Below are positions 6,118 through 12,681 of a stretch of 12,681 nt of DNA, piece by piece; the first letter of the stretch is position 1, and the number at the start of each line of letters is the position of its first letter. The notes under the pieces were generated by a model. The model saw only the letters and a program-made list of their open reading frames with translations, did not search any database and was not told where the DNA came from. Where the stretch lies: positions 1 to 12,681 of the forward strand of contig CAJUFB010000104.1 in NCBI GenBank assembly GCA_910585805.1, written 5' to 3'. This DNA comes from an uncultured Acetatifactor sp. Lineage in GTDB: Bacteria > Bacillota > Clostridia > Lachnospirales > Lachnospiraceae. The translations under genes were made by a program, and so were the position numbers.

Positions 6118-6155
6118 AAGCCCCAAACCATAGATAAACACTGGGTTTGGGGCTT
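6118..6155 (-). terminator. Intrinsic terminator of the uxaBA operon
   Basis: AAGCCCCAAACC (6118-6129) and GGTTTGGGGCTT (6144-6155) form a perfect 12-bp stem with a 14-nt loop. On the minus strand it is followed by a short T-run (the sequence continues GGGGCTTTTGATATC). It lies 110 bp after the uxaA stop and is oriented to end that operon. Confidence 0.8.
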
Positions 6156-6265
6156 GCCGTTGTAACTTAATGCTTATACTTTAGGGGACTGTAAACAGTA
6201 ACGATTGACTCTCCCACTGCCATGCCCGGCAGACTGCGGAGAACCGCTGCAGACACACCTCCCTC

Positions 6266-8068
6266 TTACAAGGTCACGCCCTGCTTAAAAATCGCCATAT
6301 CATGATACCCTGCTTCTTCGCTGCAGACCTTCCTTCCGGATGCAACCTCCAGCACATAGCCAAACAGCCGCTCCGTCTCCTCTTCCATTCCCCTGTCTTC
6401 CACCAGCACGCCGGCATTATAGTCAATCCAGTTTGCCTTTTTGCCTGCCAGAGCAGAATTTGTGGAAATCTTCACCGTGGGCACAGGGGATGCAAACGGT
6501 GTGCCTCTTCCTGTGGTAAAGAGCACAATCTGCGCCCCTGCCGCCGCCAGAGCCGTAGCCGCCACCAGGTCGTTGCCCGGAGCGCTGAGCAGATTTAAGC
6601 CGCTGACCTGAACCCGCTCTCCATACTGCAGCACGCCCGTCACCGGAGCTGAACCCGATTTCTGGGTACAGCCCAGAGATTTGTCCTCAAGTGTGGAGAT
6701 TCCGCCTTTCTTATTGCCGGGGGACGGATTCTCATAGATCGTCTGGTTATGGCTCTTAAAATATGTCTTAAAGTCATTGATCAGCGCCACTGTCTGATGA
6801 AAAAGCGCCTCGTTGGCACAGCGGTTCATGAGTATCGTCTCTGCGCCGAACATCTCCGGCACCTCGGTGAGGATAGTGGTTCCGCCTTCCCGGATCAGCC
6901 TGTCGGAAAAGCGCCCCACCAGCGGATTCGCCGTGATGCCGGAGAGCCCGTCGCTGCCCCCGCATTTCATGCCGATCACCAGTCTGTCCGCGCTGACGGG
7001 TTCCCGTTTGAATGCTGACGCATAACGGATAAGCCCGTCAATGAGCTCCAGCGCCTCCGCCACTTCATCCTCACAGTCCTGGGACACCAGAAACTTCACT
7101 CTGTCTTCATCATAGTCGCCGATATAGGGCTTCAGCACTTCGATATTGCTGTTCTCGCACCCCAGCCCCAGAACCAGTACACCGCCGGCATTGGGATGCC
7201 TCACCAGGTCTGCCAGAATCTGCCTTGTATGCTCCTGGTCCTCTCCCATCTGGGAACAGCCGTAGGGGTGGGGAAACGCGATCACTTCTTCCACGCCTCC
7301 CACAGAAGCCGTATCCGCCTGTAAAGCAAGCCTGCTGTTAGCCTGTTTCGCTATGGCTGCGGCCACATTGTTCACACAGCCCACGGTAGGGATGATCCAG
7401 ATCTCGTTGCGGACACCCACCTGCCCGTCAGAGCGCCGGAATCCCATAAATGTTGCCGCCTCCCCGCCGGAACGGGAAATTTTTTCCGCTTTCGATCCGC
7501 TTGCTTCGCGGCTGAGAGCCTTTCCCTCCGCTCCGCCGTCCCATCGTCCACGCTCCGGAAAGACAGGCTCATAAGTATACTCCAGCAGATCGCCCAGGGC
7601 AGTCTTCAGATTATGGGTATGGATCCAGGCACCCGGTTTCACTGTCTCTTTCGCATTTCCGATACGGTATCCGTACTTGATCACTTCGCCGCCCTGAGGA
7701 ATAAAGCCGATTGCCATCTTGTGCCCGGCGGGGATCTCTTCCAACGCCACCACTTCCCGCATTTCGCCACGCCAAGGATCTTCTCTCTCTTCCGTTCCGT
7801 TCTCACGGAACGGATCTCCGACCTCCTTCGGGCCGCTCTCCCGGGATGGATCTCCGACCTCCTTCGGGCCGCTCTCCCGGGACGGGTCTCCGCACCTATC
7901 ATCCACACAGAAACCGCTTTCCCTCACCGGGATCCCGCCCGCGCCACAGCTCTCACCGGACACATCAGCGGTTTTCGTCACCGGAACATACAGCTTCTCT
8001 CCCGCCCGTATCGTCCGCAGCGCCACCACTACATTGTCATTGTCATTGATCATTATGAAATCCTGCAT
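6266..8068 (-). CDS. uxaA: Altronate dehydratase with enlarged SAF domain
   Basis: UxaA (EC 4.2.1.7) dehydrates D-altronate to 2-keto-3-deoxy-D-gluconate in the cytoplasm, the third step of galacturonate breakdown, and is an Fe-dependent enzyme. The N-terminal SAF domain starts DNVVVALRTIRAGEKLYVPV and resumes at VVALEEIPAGHKMAIG to HTHNLKTALGDL. The catalytic part begins FMGFRRSDGQVGVRNEIWIIPTVGCVN and includes CGGSDGLSGITANP and the GGTTILTEVPEMFGAE stretch. The usual length is about 495; this one has 600 because of about 70 extra residues at 32-103, containing 12-residue repeats at 60-71, 72-83 and 84-95, and about 30 extra at 172-203. Both are hydrophilic and low in complexity. I chose ATG 8068 over 8053 since MQDF aligns with the known N-terminus (E. 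coli MQYI); it overlaps the uxaB end by 16 bp, implying coupling. Confidence 0.93.
   Translation of the reverse strand: MQDFIMINDNDNVVVALRTIRAGEKLYVPVTKTADVSGESCGAGGIPVRESGFCVDDRCGDPSRESGPKEVGDPSRESGPKEVGDPFRENGTEEREDPWRGEMREVVALEEIPAGHKMAIGFIPQGGEVIKYGYRIGNAKETVKPGAWIHTHNLKTALGDLLEYTYEPVFPERGRWDGGAEGKALSREASGSKAEKISRSGGEAATFMGFRRSDGQVGVRNEIWIIPTVGCVNNVAAAIAKQANSRLALQADTASVGGVEEVIAFPHPYGCSQMGEDQEHTRQILADLVRHPNAGGVLVLGLGCENSNIEVLKPYIGDYDEDRVKFLVSQDCEDEVAEALELIDGLIRYASAFKREPVSADRLVIGMKCGGSDGLSGITANPLVGRFSDRLIREGGTTILTEVPEMFGAETILMNRCANEALFHQTVALINDFKTYFKSHNQTIYENPSPGNKKGGISTLEDKSLGCTQKSGSAPVTGVLQYGERVQVSGLNLLSAPGNDLVAATALAAAGAQIVLFTTGRGTPFASPVPTVKISTNSALAGKKANWIDYNAGVLVEDRGMEEETERLFGYVLEVASGRKVCSEEAGYHDMAIFKQGVTL
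7776..7891 (-). repeat. 36-bp tandem repeat inside uxaA
   Basis: Units at 7812-7847 and 7848-7883 differ at one base out of 36; a diverged unit precedes them (7776-7811) and a partial one follows. The period is a multiple of three, so the frame is kept and the protein gains repeated GDPSRESGPKEV units. The near-identity of two units suggests a recent duplication by slippage. Confidence 0.85.
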
Positions 8069-9513
8069 AATGCCGCCCTCATACCATTCGTCCTTATGTC
8101 CTCCAGATACGCCGCCACCCCTTCGGTGAGACCCGCTGTCCGGTTCAGATCCTGACCAAAGAAATGTTCGTTTCCAAGGAAGGCAGTGACGAAAGTCCGG
8201 CTGTCCTTCCGGCAGTTATCCCGGAAAAATTCCAGAACTTCCATATCATCCATGATGCGGTATTCTTCTTCCCCTCTGCGGCCTGTGAGCGCCTTATCCC
8301 GGATCTTTTCGCCGTCGTAAAACGCCATCAGCGCCGCCAGCGAAAAAGTCAGATGCGCCGGCAGCTTCCCAAACTTCTCCACATATCCAAGCAGGCTGGG
8401 CATGCACCTCGCCCTCCATTTGGAGACGGAATTGAGGGAAATGGAAAGCAGGGCATGTTTCACATAAGGATTGTTGAACCGCGTGATCACCGCTTCCGCA
8501 AATCCTTTCAATTCCTCCTCCGGAAGCGTCAGGGTGGGGATCACCTCGTCAAAGATCGTCCTCTCCATAAAATTCCGGATGTCTTTATCTTCCATGGACT
8601 GCTTCACAGTGTCATTGCCGCACAGGTAGGAAGCCAACACGAAAGAAGTGTGAGCGCCGTTCAGTATGCGCACCTTTCTCTGCTTGTAAGGCTTCTGGTT
8701 GTCCGTAAAGATAACGGGAAGCCCGGCCTGATGCAGCGGCAGCTCGGCGCTGATGTCCCTGGGACTCTCAATGACCCACAGCGCGAAAGGTTCCCCTGTG
8801 ACCATGATCCTGTCTTCATATCCCAGCGCTTCCCATTCTTCTGCCTCCGTGTCCCCGGGATATCCTGTGACAATGCGGTCCACCAGTGTGGAAGTAAAGA
8901 TACAGCTCTCCTCCACCCAGGCTCTGAAGGCATCCCCCAGGTTCCAGAGCTCAATAAACTGCATCACACATTTTTTCAGCATGATGCCGTTATCGTCAAT
9001 CAATTCTACCGGGAGCATCACAAGCCCCTTCTGCGGATCTCCTTTCATTACTTCAAATCTGTGATATAAAAACTTCGTCAGCTTGCCGGGGAATGTTCTG
9101 GGGGGATTCAGTTCAAACCTGTCTTCTGCATCAAATACGATCCCCGCCTCCGTGGTGTTGGAAACCACAAAGCGCAGCGTGTCAATCTCGGCCAGCTCCA
9201 TGTATTTGTCATATTCGCCGTATGCATCCACAGCATCCGCCACACTGGTGATCCGGCGGTTTAAGATCTTCGCCTCGCCGTCCACAATGCCCCGCAGGGA
9301 TACGGTATACTGGCATTCCTGTCTGTGAAAATTGTCCAGGCTCCCGAAGCTGATAGGCTTGATCAGCACGATATCCCCGTCAAACTTCCCCTGCTCATTG
9401 GCGATATCGATCATGTAATCCACAAAAGCCCGAAGGAAATTGCCTTCTCCAAACTGTACCACCCTGACAGGTCTTGCCTTTTTGTTCGTCATTGCCCTGT
9501 TTAAACTGTCCAT
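8053..9513 (-). CDS. uxaB: Tagaturonate reductase (altronate oxidoreductase)
   Basis: UxaB (EC 1.1.1.58) reduces D-tagaturonate to D-altronate with NADH, the second step of galacturonate breakdown. The protein has 486 residues, close to E. coli UxaB (483), and belongs to the long-chain mannitol dehydrogenase family. The Rossmann start VRVVQFGEGNFLRAFVD is at about 16-32, and the family catalytic signature KxxxxNxxH appears as KVRILNGAH (K280, N285, H288). ATG 9513 was chosen because AGGGAG lies 4 nt upstream and the family N-terminus begins here; the frame stays open 68 codons further to 9717, but that part is arginine- and glycine-rich and unlike the family. It is first in the operon, and its stop overlaps the uxaA start. 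Mannonate/fructuronate reductase (UxuB) is the nearest alternative, but pairing with uxaA favours UxaB. Confidence 0.92.
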   Translation of the reverse strand: MDSLNRAMTNKKARPVRVVQFGEGNFLRAFVDYMIDIANEQGKFDGDIVLIKPISFGSLDNFHRQECQYTVSLRGIVDGEAKILNRRITSVADAVDAYGEYDKYMELAEIDTLRFVVSNTTEAGIVFDAEDRFELNPPRTFPGKLTKFLYHRFEVMKGDPQKGLVMLPVELIDDNGIMLKKCVMQFIELWNLGDAFRAWVEESCIFTSTLVDRIVTGYPGDTEAEEWEALGYEDRIMVTGEPFALWVIESPRDISAELPLHQAGLPVIFTDNQKPYKQRKVRILNGAHTSFVLASYLCGNDTVKQSMEDKDIRNFMERTIFDEVIPTLTLPEEELKGFAEAVITRFNNPYVKHALLSISLNSVSKWRARCMPSLLGYVEKFGKLPAHLTFSLAALMAFYDGEKIRDKALTGRRGEEEYRIMDDMEVLEFFRDNCRKDSRTFVTAFLGNEHFFGQDLNRTAGLTEGVAAYLEDIRTNGMRAALCRIS

Positions 9514-9731
9514 GTCTCTCCCTTCCGTCCACCCTCCGTGGACACAACCTGCTGACTTTCCCGCGGATCTCCGATGCGGTATCTCATGGCGATCCGATGA
9601 TTTTCCCGCCGCGCTGTCCTCGGGAACCGGGCACTTCCCTGCCTTACCTTCCCGCCGCTGCCGGCATCGGCGCTGCCGCTTCCCAAAGCCCCCCGGTTCT
9701 CTTGGATGCATCTGCAATGTAAGCGCTTACA
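9514..9731 (-). other. Long GC-rich uxaB leader
   Basis: From the predicted start point near 9731 to the uxaB ATG the leader is about 218 nt, GC-rich and rich in G runs and CGG triplets. The frame in phase with uxaB is open from 9717, but its composition is not protein-like. No riboswitch class is recognised. It may be an unusual leader or simply spacer. Confidence 0.4.
9718..9731. promoter_or_regulatory. LacI-family / cre-type operator at the uxaBA promoter
   Basis: TGTAAGCGCTTACA is a perfect 14-bp palindrome and fits the CcpA cre consensus TGWAANCGNTNWCA at every position. It lies directly after the -10 box of the uxaBA promoter, at about +1, where binding blocks transcription. Since the neighbouring regulator is itself LacI-type, either it or CcpA (or both) could bind. 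Confidence 0.8.
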
Positions 9732-9737
9732 TTTTCT

Positions 9738-9765
9738 ATTTTACAGCCAAAAAATTTTTTGTCAA
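9738..9765 (-). promoter_or_regulatory. uxaBA promoter
   Basis: On the minus strand TTGACA (9765-9760) and TAAAAT (9743-9738) are separated by 16 bp in AT-rich sequence. The start point would be near 9731, inside the palindromic operator. It faces away from the regulator promoter. Confidence 0.75.
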
Positions 9766-9795
9766 TAAGAAAACATGATCTGTCAAAAAAATATC

Positions 9796-9823
9796 TTGCA
9801 AAAATAATTGCATTTGCTATAAT
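9796..9823 (+). promoter_or_regulatory. Promoter of the LacI-family regulator and uxaC
   Basis: TTGCAA (9796-9801) and TATAAT (9818-9823) are 16 bp apart, and TG at 9815-9816 gives an extended -10. Transcription should begin near 9830. It is divergent from the uxaBA promoter, about 55 bp away. Confidence 0.7.
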
Positions 9824-9839
9824 GCAGATAGGGTATTTT

Positions 9840-9853
9840 TGAAACTACTTACA
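9840..9853. promoter_or_regulatory. Second, degenerate LacI-type operator
   Basis: TGAAACTACTTACA fits the cre consensus at all positions except the central CG, which is TA. It sits about 10 bp after the predicted start of the regulator transcript, so it could mediate autoregulation. The lost central CG, normally contacted by the LacI hinge helix region, suggests weaker or altered binding. Confidence 0.5.
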
Positions 9854-9899
9854 TTGGAATCACTGCGACGGTCAGACTGTCTGAAAATGAGGAAAGCGA

Positions 9900-10913
9900 A
9901 TGACAATATACGATATCTCCGAAAAAGCTGGTGTCTCCATTGCCACGGTTTCCCGCGTACTGAACGGCAGCCGGAATGTCAGTGACAAAACCAGAGAAAA
10001 GGTTCTGGGTATTATGGACCGCTATGGCTATACGCCCAACGCATTTGCCAGGGGACTGGGACTGAATACCATGCGGACCATGGGCATCATGTGCGCGGAC
10101 AGTTCCGACCCCTATCTGGCAAAAGCCGTCTATTATATCGAGCAGAAGCTGCGTGCCAATGGTTACGACAGTCTCCTGTGCTGCACAGGCTATGAGCCGG
10201 AGGCAAAAGCCGCTTCCATGAACCTGCTGATCACCAAGAAGGTGGACGGCATTATTCTGGCAGGCTCCAATTTTGTACACGATAAAGAATGCGAGAATCA
10301 ATACATTGCGGATGCAGCCGCGCAGATCCCTGTGATGCTGCTGAATGCCGACCTGGATATCCCCAATGTCTACAGTGTGCTCTCCGATGACCTTTCGTCC
10401 ATGTACGAGGCCACAGCTCAGGTATTCCAAAGCGGCATAAGAGACATTCTGTACTTTTACAATTCCAATTCCTACAGCGGCAAGCGCAAGCTGGCAGGTT
10501 TTCTGGACGCCATGAAGGAGCGGTCCGTTTCCGGCGCCGATGCCATGGTTCAGTTTTACCGCGGCTCCCACGAAGATGTCCACGCCATGGTGGATTGTCT
10601 GAAAAGCCTGCACCGGAAAGGACTTGTTTTCCACGGCGTCATAGCCTCGGACGATACACTGGCCCTGGCTGCCCTGAAATATGCCAGGGAAATGAATTAC
10701 CGCATCCCGGAAGATTTCTCTGTGACCGGATACAATAATTCCGTACTGACACTCTGCTGCGAGCCGGAGCTGACCAGTATCGACAATAAGCTGGAGACCC
10801 TCTGCCAGCATCTGGTCTCTACCCTGCTGGGGCTGCTGGAAGGCAGGGAAATGCCCAAAAAGACCGTTTTTTCCGGCGAGATCATCCGGCGGGGGACAAC
10901 GCGTCAAGTATAA
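9900..10913 (+). CDS. LacI-family transcriptional regulator of uronate genes
   Basis: This is a LacI/GalR-type repressor, 337 residues, the usual length. The helix-turn-helix is at residues 2-23 (IYDISEKAGVSIATVSRVLNG), followed by the hinge helix around NAFARGLG, and a periplasmic-binding-protein-like sensor domain from about 60 (MGIMCADSSDPY, VDGIILAGSN, GVIASDDTLALAAL, SVTGYNNS). GAGGAA lies 5 nt before the ATG. It is divergent from uxaBA and 54 bp upstream of uxaC with no terminator between, so it is probably co-transcribed with uxaC. Context implies control of all three uxa genes, with galacturonate, tagaturonate or a later intermediate as inducer. The effector is inference. The GntR-type UxuR/ExuR known from enterobacteria is a different family. 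Confidence 0.9.
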   Translation: MTIYDISEKAGVSIATVSRVLNGSRNVSDKTREKVLGIMDRYGYTPNAFARGLGLNTMRTMGIMCADSSDPYLAKAVYYIEQKLRANGYDSLLCCTGYEPEAKAASMNLLITKKVDGIILAGSNFVHDKECENQYIADAAAQIPVMLLNADLDIPNVYSVLSDDLSSMYEATAQVFQSGIRDILYFYNSNSYSGKRKLAGFLDAMKERSVSGADAMVQFYRGSHEDVHAMVDCLKSLHRKGLVFHGVIASDDTLALAALKYAREMNYRIPEDFSVTGYNNSVLTLCCEPELTSIDNKLETLCQHLVSTLLGLLEGREMPKKTVFSGEIIRRGTTRQV

Positions 10914-10967
10914 ACCCGACAACAATGAACCTGTTTCATTCAATTAAAAATATGGAGGAAAAAGAAC

Positions 10968-12377
10968 ATGAAAGAATTTATGGACAAGGATTTTCTGCTG
11001 GAGTCTGAGACAGCCAGGAAGCTGTTCCATGATTATGCGGAAAACACACCCGTCTTGGATTACCACTGCCACATCAATCCCAGGGAAATCGCGGAAGACC
11101 GTCATTTTGACAATATCACCCAGGTATGGCTTGGCGGCGACCACTATAAGTGGCGGCTGATGCGTTCCTTCGGCGTGGAGGAAAAATATATCACCGGCGA
11201 TGCCTCCGACTACGAAAAGTTCTGCAAATGGGCAGAGTGCCTGGGCAAGGCCATCGGCAATCCCCTCTTCCACTGGAGCCATCTGGAGCTGCAGCGGTAT
11301 TTCGGCTACCATGGCGTGCTGAATCAGAAGACCGCCGATGAAGTCTGGAATCTGTGCAACGAAAAGCTCTCCCAGCCTTCCATGAGCGTCCGCAGCCTGA
11401 TCAGACAGAGCAATGTAACCCTGATCTGCACCACAGATGACCCCGTCGATTCCCTGGAATGGCATAAAAAAATCGCGGAAGACGCTGCCTTTGACGTAAA
11501 GGTGCTGCCTGCCTGGAGACCTGACAAGGCCATGAATATCGAGAAACCCGATTACCTGAACTATCTGGACCGGCTCTGCGAAGTTACCGGCATGGGCGAG
11601 ATCAACAGCTTCGCCGGCCTGAAGGAAGCTTTGAGACAGCGGATGGAATACTTTGCTTCCATGGGCTGCAAAGTCTCCGACCACGCGCTGGAGTATGTAA
11701 TGTACTATCCTGCCAGCGATGACGAAATCGAAGCAATCTTCCTGAAACGGCTGAACAGAATGATTCCCACCAGGGAAGAACAGCTGAAATTCAAGACTGC
11801 CTTCATGCTCTTCGCCGGCAGAGAATATCACAGACTGGACTGGGCCATGCAGCTCCATTTCGGCTGCAAGCGGGATAATAATACCAGAATGTTCGAAATA
11901 CTGGGACCGGATACCGGGTATGACTGCATCAACAATGATGCCCCCTCCGCTCAGATGGCTGATTTCCTGGACGCCCTGTGCAGAACCGACGAACTGCCCA
12001 GAACCATCCTGTACAGCCTGAATCCCAATGACAACCAGTCCATCGGCGCCATCCTTGGCTGCTTCCAGGATTCCTCCGCCGTGGCAAAGATACAGCAGGG
12101 CAGCGCATGGTGGTTCAATGATCACAAGATCGGCATGACCGAACAGCTGATCTCCCTGGCAAACCTGGGTAATCTGTCCGGTTTCGTGGGCATGCTGACA
12201 GACTCCAGGAGTTTCCTGTCTTACGCCAGACATGAATACTTCCGCAGAATCCTGTGCAATCTCATCGGCACCTGGGTAGAAGGCGGCGGATTCCCGGCAG
12301 ATATGGATACCCTTTCCGAGATTATTCGGGATATTTCTTACTATAATGCAAAACGGTATTTTAAGTTTGATATTTAG
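10968..12377 (+). CDS. uxaC: Uronate isomerase (glucuronate/galacturonate isomerase)
   Basis: UxaC (EC 5.3.1.12) interconverts D-galacturonate and D-tagaturonate, and D-glucuronate and D-fructuronate, in the cytoplasm, the first step of the pathway. It is a 469-residue member of the amidohydrolase superfamily, matching E. coli (470). The metal-site motif DYHCHINP (H33, H35) is near the start, followed by ITQVWLGGDHYKWRLMRSFGV, later LICTTDDPVDSLEWH and VLPAWRPDK; near the C-terminus are SAWWFNDHK, GMLTDSRSFLSYARHEYFRR and the NLIGTWVEGG end. GGAGG lies 9 nt before the ATG. It follows the regulator gene in the same transcript and completes a galacturonate to 2-keto-3-deoxygluconate route with uxaB and uxaA. 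Fructuronate-branch genes (uxuA, uxuB) and the downstream kdgK/kdgA are not in the window. Confidence 0.95.
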   Translation: MKEFMDKDFLLESETARKLFHDYAENTPVLDYHCHINPREIAEDRHFDNITQVWLGGDHYKWRLMRSFGVEEKYITGDASDYEKFCKWAECLGKAIGNPLFHWSHLELQRYFGYHGVLNQKTADEVWNLCNEKLSQPSMSVRSLIRQSNVTLICTTDDPVDSLEWHKKIAEDAAFDVKVLPAWRPDKAMNIEKPDYLNYLDRLCEVTGMGEINSFAGLKEALRQRMEYFASMGCKVSDHALEYVMYYPASDDEIEAIFLKRLNRMIPTREEQLKFKTAFMLFAGREYHRLDWAMQLHFGCKRDNNTRMFEILGPDTGYDCINNDAPSAQMADFLDALCRTDELPRTILYSLNPNDNQSIGAILGCFQDSSAVAKIQQGSAWWFNDHKIGMTEQLISLANLGNLSGFVGMLTDSRSFLSYARHEYFRRILCNLIGTWVEGGGFPADMDTLSEIIRDISYYNAKRYFKFDI

Positions 12378-12461
12378 ACACAGCTGTCCTGCCGAATAAG
12401 CAGGGAAACTTATTGGGACTGCGCGGTTTCCGCAAGGCAAGATGCAGGACTTTCACAGTAA
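12378..12461 (+). repeat. Dispersed structured intergenic repeat, copy B
   Basis: This copy starts at the base after the uxaC stop codon. It runs ACACAGCTGTCCTGCC to GACTTTCACAGTAA and lacks the AAACCGCATGC head seen in the other two copies. CCGAATAAG pairs with CTTATTGGG apart from one mismatch, and GCGG-TTT-CCGC is present. Confidence 0.75.
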
Positions 12462-12515
12462 ACCCCCATGCAACGGGCTGCTCCACCTTGCATGAAAGTC
12501 TGGGGGTTTATTGTG
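12454..12515 (+). terminator. Long hairpin after uxaC, possible terminator
   Basis: CACAGTAAACCCCCA (12454-12468) pairs along its 15 bases with TGGGGGTTTATTGTG (12501-12515), including one G-T pair. An inner stem CATGCAA/TTGCATG (12467-12473 and 12488-12494) can stack on it. No T-run follows on either strand, so it is not a textbook intrinsic terminator. It may stabilise the uxaC message 3' end or end transcription weakly. It overlaps the tail of repeat copy B. Confidence 0.5.
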
Positions 12516-12524
12516 GATGCACAC

Positions 12525-12626
12525 AAACCGCAAGGGCATGCGGTTTGGCGCACAGCTGTCTTGCCGAATAAGCAAGAGAGCTTATTCGGACTGCGCGGTT
12601 TCCGCAAGGCAAGATGCAGGACTTTC
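12525..12626 (+). repeat. Dispersed structured intergenic repeat, copy C
   Basis: The fullest copy. It opens with hairpin AAACCGCA-AGGGCA-TGCGGTTT (12525-12546), then CAGCTGTCTTGC, a perfect 10-bp hairpin CCGAATAAGC-AAGAGA-GCTTATTCGG, then TGCGCGGTTTCCGCAAGGCAAG and GACTTTC. AGCTGTCTTGC can instead pair with GCAAGAGAGCT (one mismatch), which excludes the 10-bp hairpin. Confidence 0.75.
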
Positions 12627-12681
12627 CAGCTTTGACGATTAAAAATTTTTCGCAAAAAAACCTCCCATTTTACGGGAAAAT

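Larger units (their letters stand above)
5756..6265. other. Gene-free gap between GGDEF remnant and uxaA
   Basis: About 510 bp without a supported gene. It contains the copy of the dispersed structured repeat at 5986-6082 and the uxaA terminator at 6118-6155. A small hairpin ACCGG-tatcg-CCGGT is near 5915-5929. No ribosome site with a credible frame was found on either strand. Confidence 0.5.

Noticed and set aside
7776..7891. 36-bp direct repeats as a CRISPR array
   Set aside because: The units abut without spacers and keep the reading frame of uxaA, so they are a coding tandem repeat.
8164..9069. 301-codon plus-strand open frame
   Set aside because: It lies wholly opposite uxaB, which carries the family catalytic signature; no ribosome site and no recognisable domain.
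10923..10940. AATGAA...TTCATT inverted repeat before uxaC as an operator
   Set aside because: The arms are only 6 bp with a 5-bp gap and lack the motif of the two LacI-type sites; it can occur by chance in AT-rich spacer.
9849..10943. 364-codon minus-strand open frame
   Set aside because: It is the antisense shadow of the LacI-family regulator, a result of codon use in GC-rich coding sequence.
10944..12440. 498-codon minus-strand open frame
   Set aside because: It is antisense to uxaC, whose plus-strand product is a clear full-length family match; the minus frame resembles no protein and has no ribosome site.

Overview
The window looks like chromosomal DNA of a Gram-positive Clostridia member, most likely a Lachnospiraceae-type gut anaerobe. 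The reasons are strong AGGAGG-type ribosome sites, TTGACA/TATAAT-type promoters, a GHKL kinase/LytTR regulator pair, a class II lanthipeptide locus, and a uronate operon under a LacI-family repressor with a cre-like operator. The species assignment is inference; no rRNA or tRNA gene is present.

Left part (about 1-5600, all genes on the minus strand): a lanthipeptide locus that appears damaged. Read in the direction of transcription it holds a LytTR response regulator (5455-4742), a GHKL histidine kinase (4745-3399, ATGA overlap), a 36-bp two-repeat operator overlapping the kinase stop codon with a promoter just after it, a 57-residue nukacin/lacticin-481-like precursor gene (3204-3031), an attenuator-type terminator (2982-2953), a LanM synthetase frame missing about its first 315 residues (2882-660), and a second near-identical operator plus promoter (647-579) that points into an AT-rich tail with one small zinc-ribbon-like frame (413-126). 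No transporter, protease or immunity gene lies in the window. The proposed logic is that the kinase senses a signal, the LytTR regulator binds the paired repeats, and lanA and a second downstream unit are switched on.

Middle (about 5460-6265): no intact gene. It holds a 14-bp perfect inverted repeat ahead of the regulator, a decayed GGDEF-domain tail (5755-5609), one copy of a roughly 100-bp intergenic repeat, and the terminator of the uronate operon.

Right part (6266-12377): a complete isomerase-route module from D-galacturonate to 2-keto-3-deoxygluconate. uxaB and uxaA are translationally coupled on the minus strand; a LacI-family regulator and uxaC run divergently on the plus strand. The shared intergenic region has back-to-back promoters, with a perfect palindromic LacI/cre site at the uxaB start point and a degenerate site after the regulator promoter. 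UxaA carries an unusual low-complexity insertion built from 12-residue tandem repeats in its SAF domain.

Right edge (12378-12681): non-coding, with two more copies of the roughly 100-bp structured repeat and a long hairpin after uxaC.
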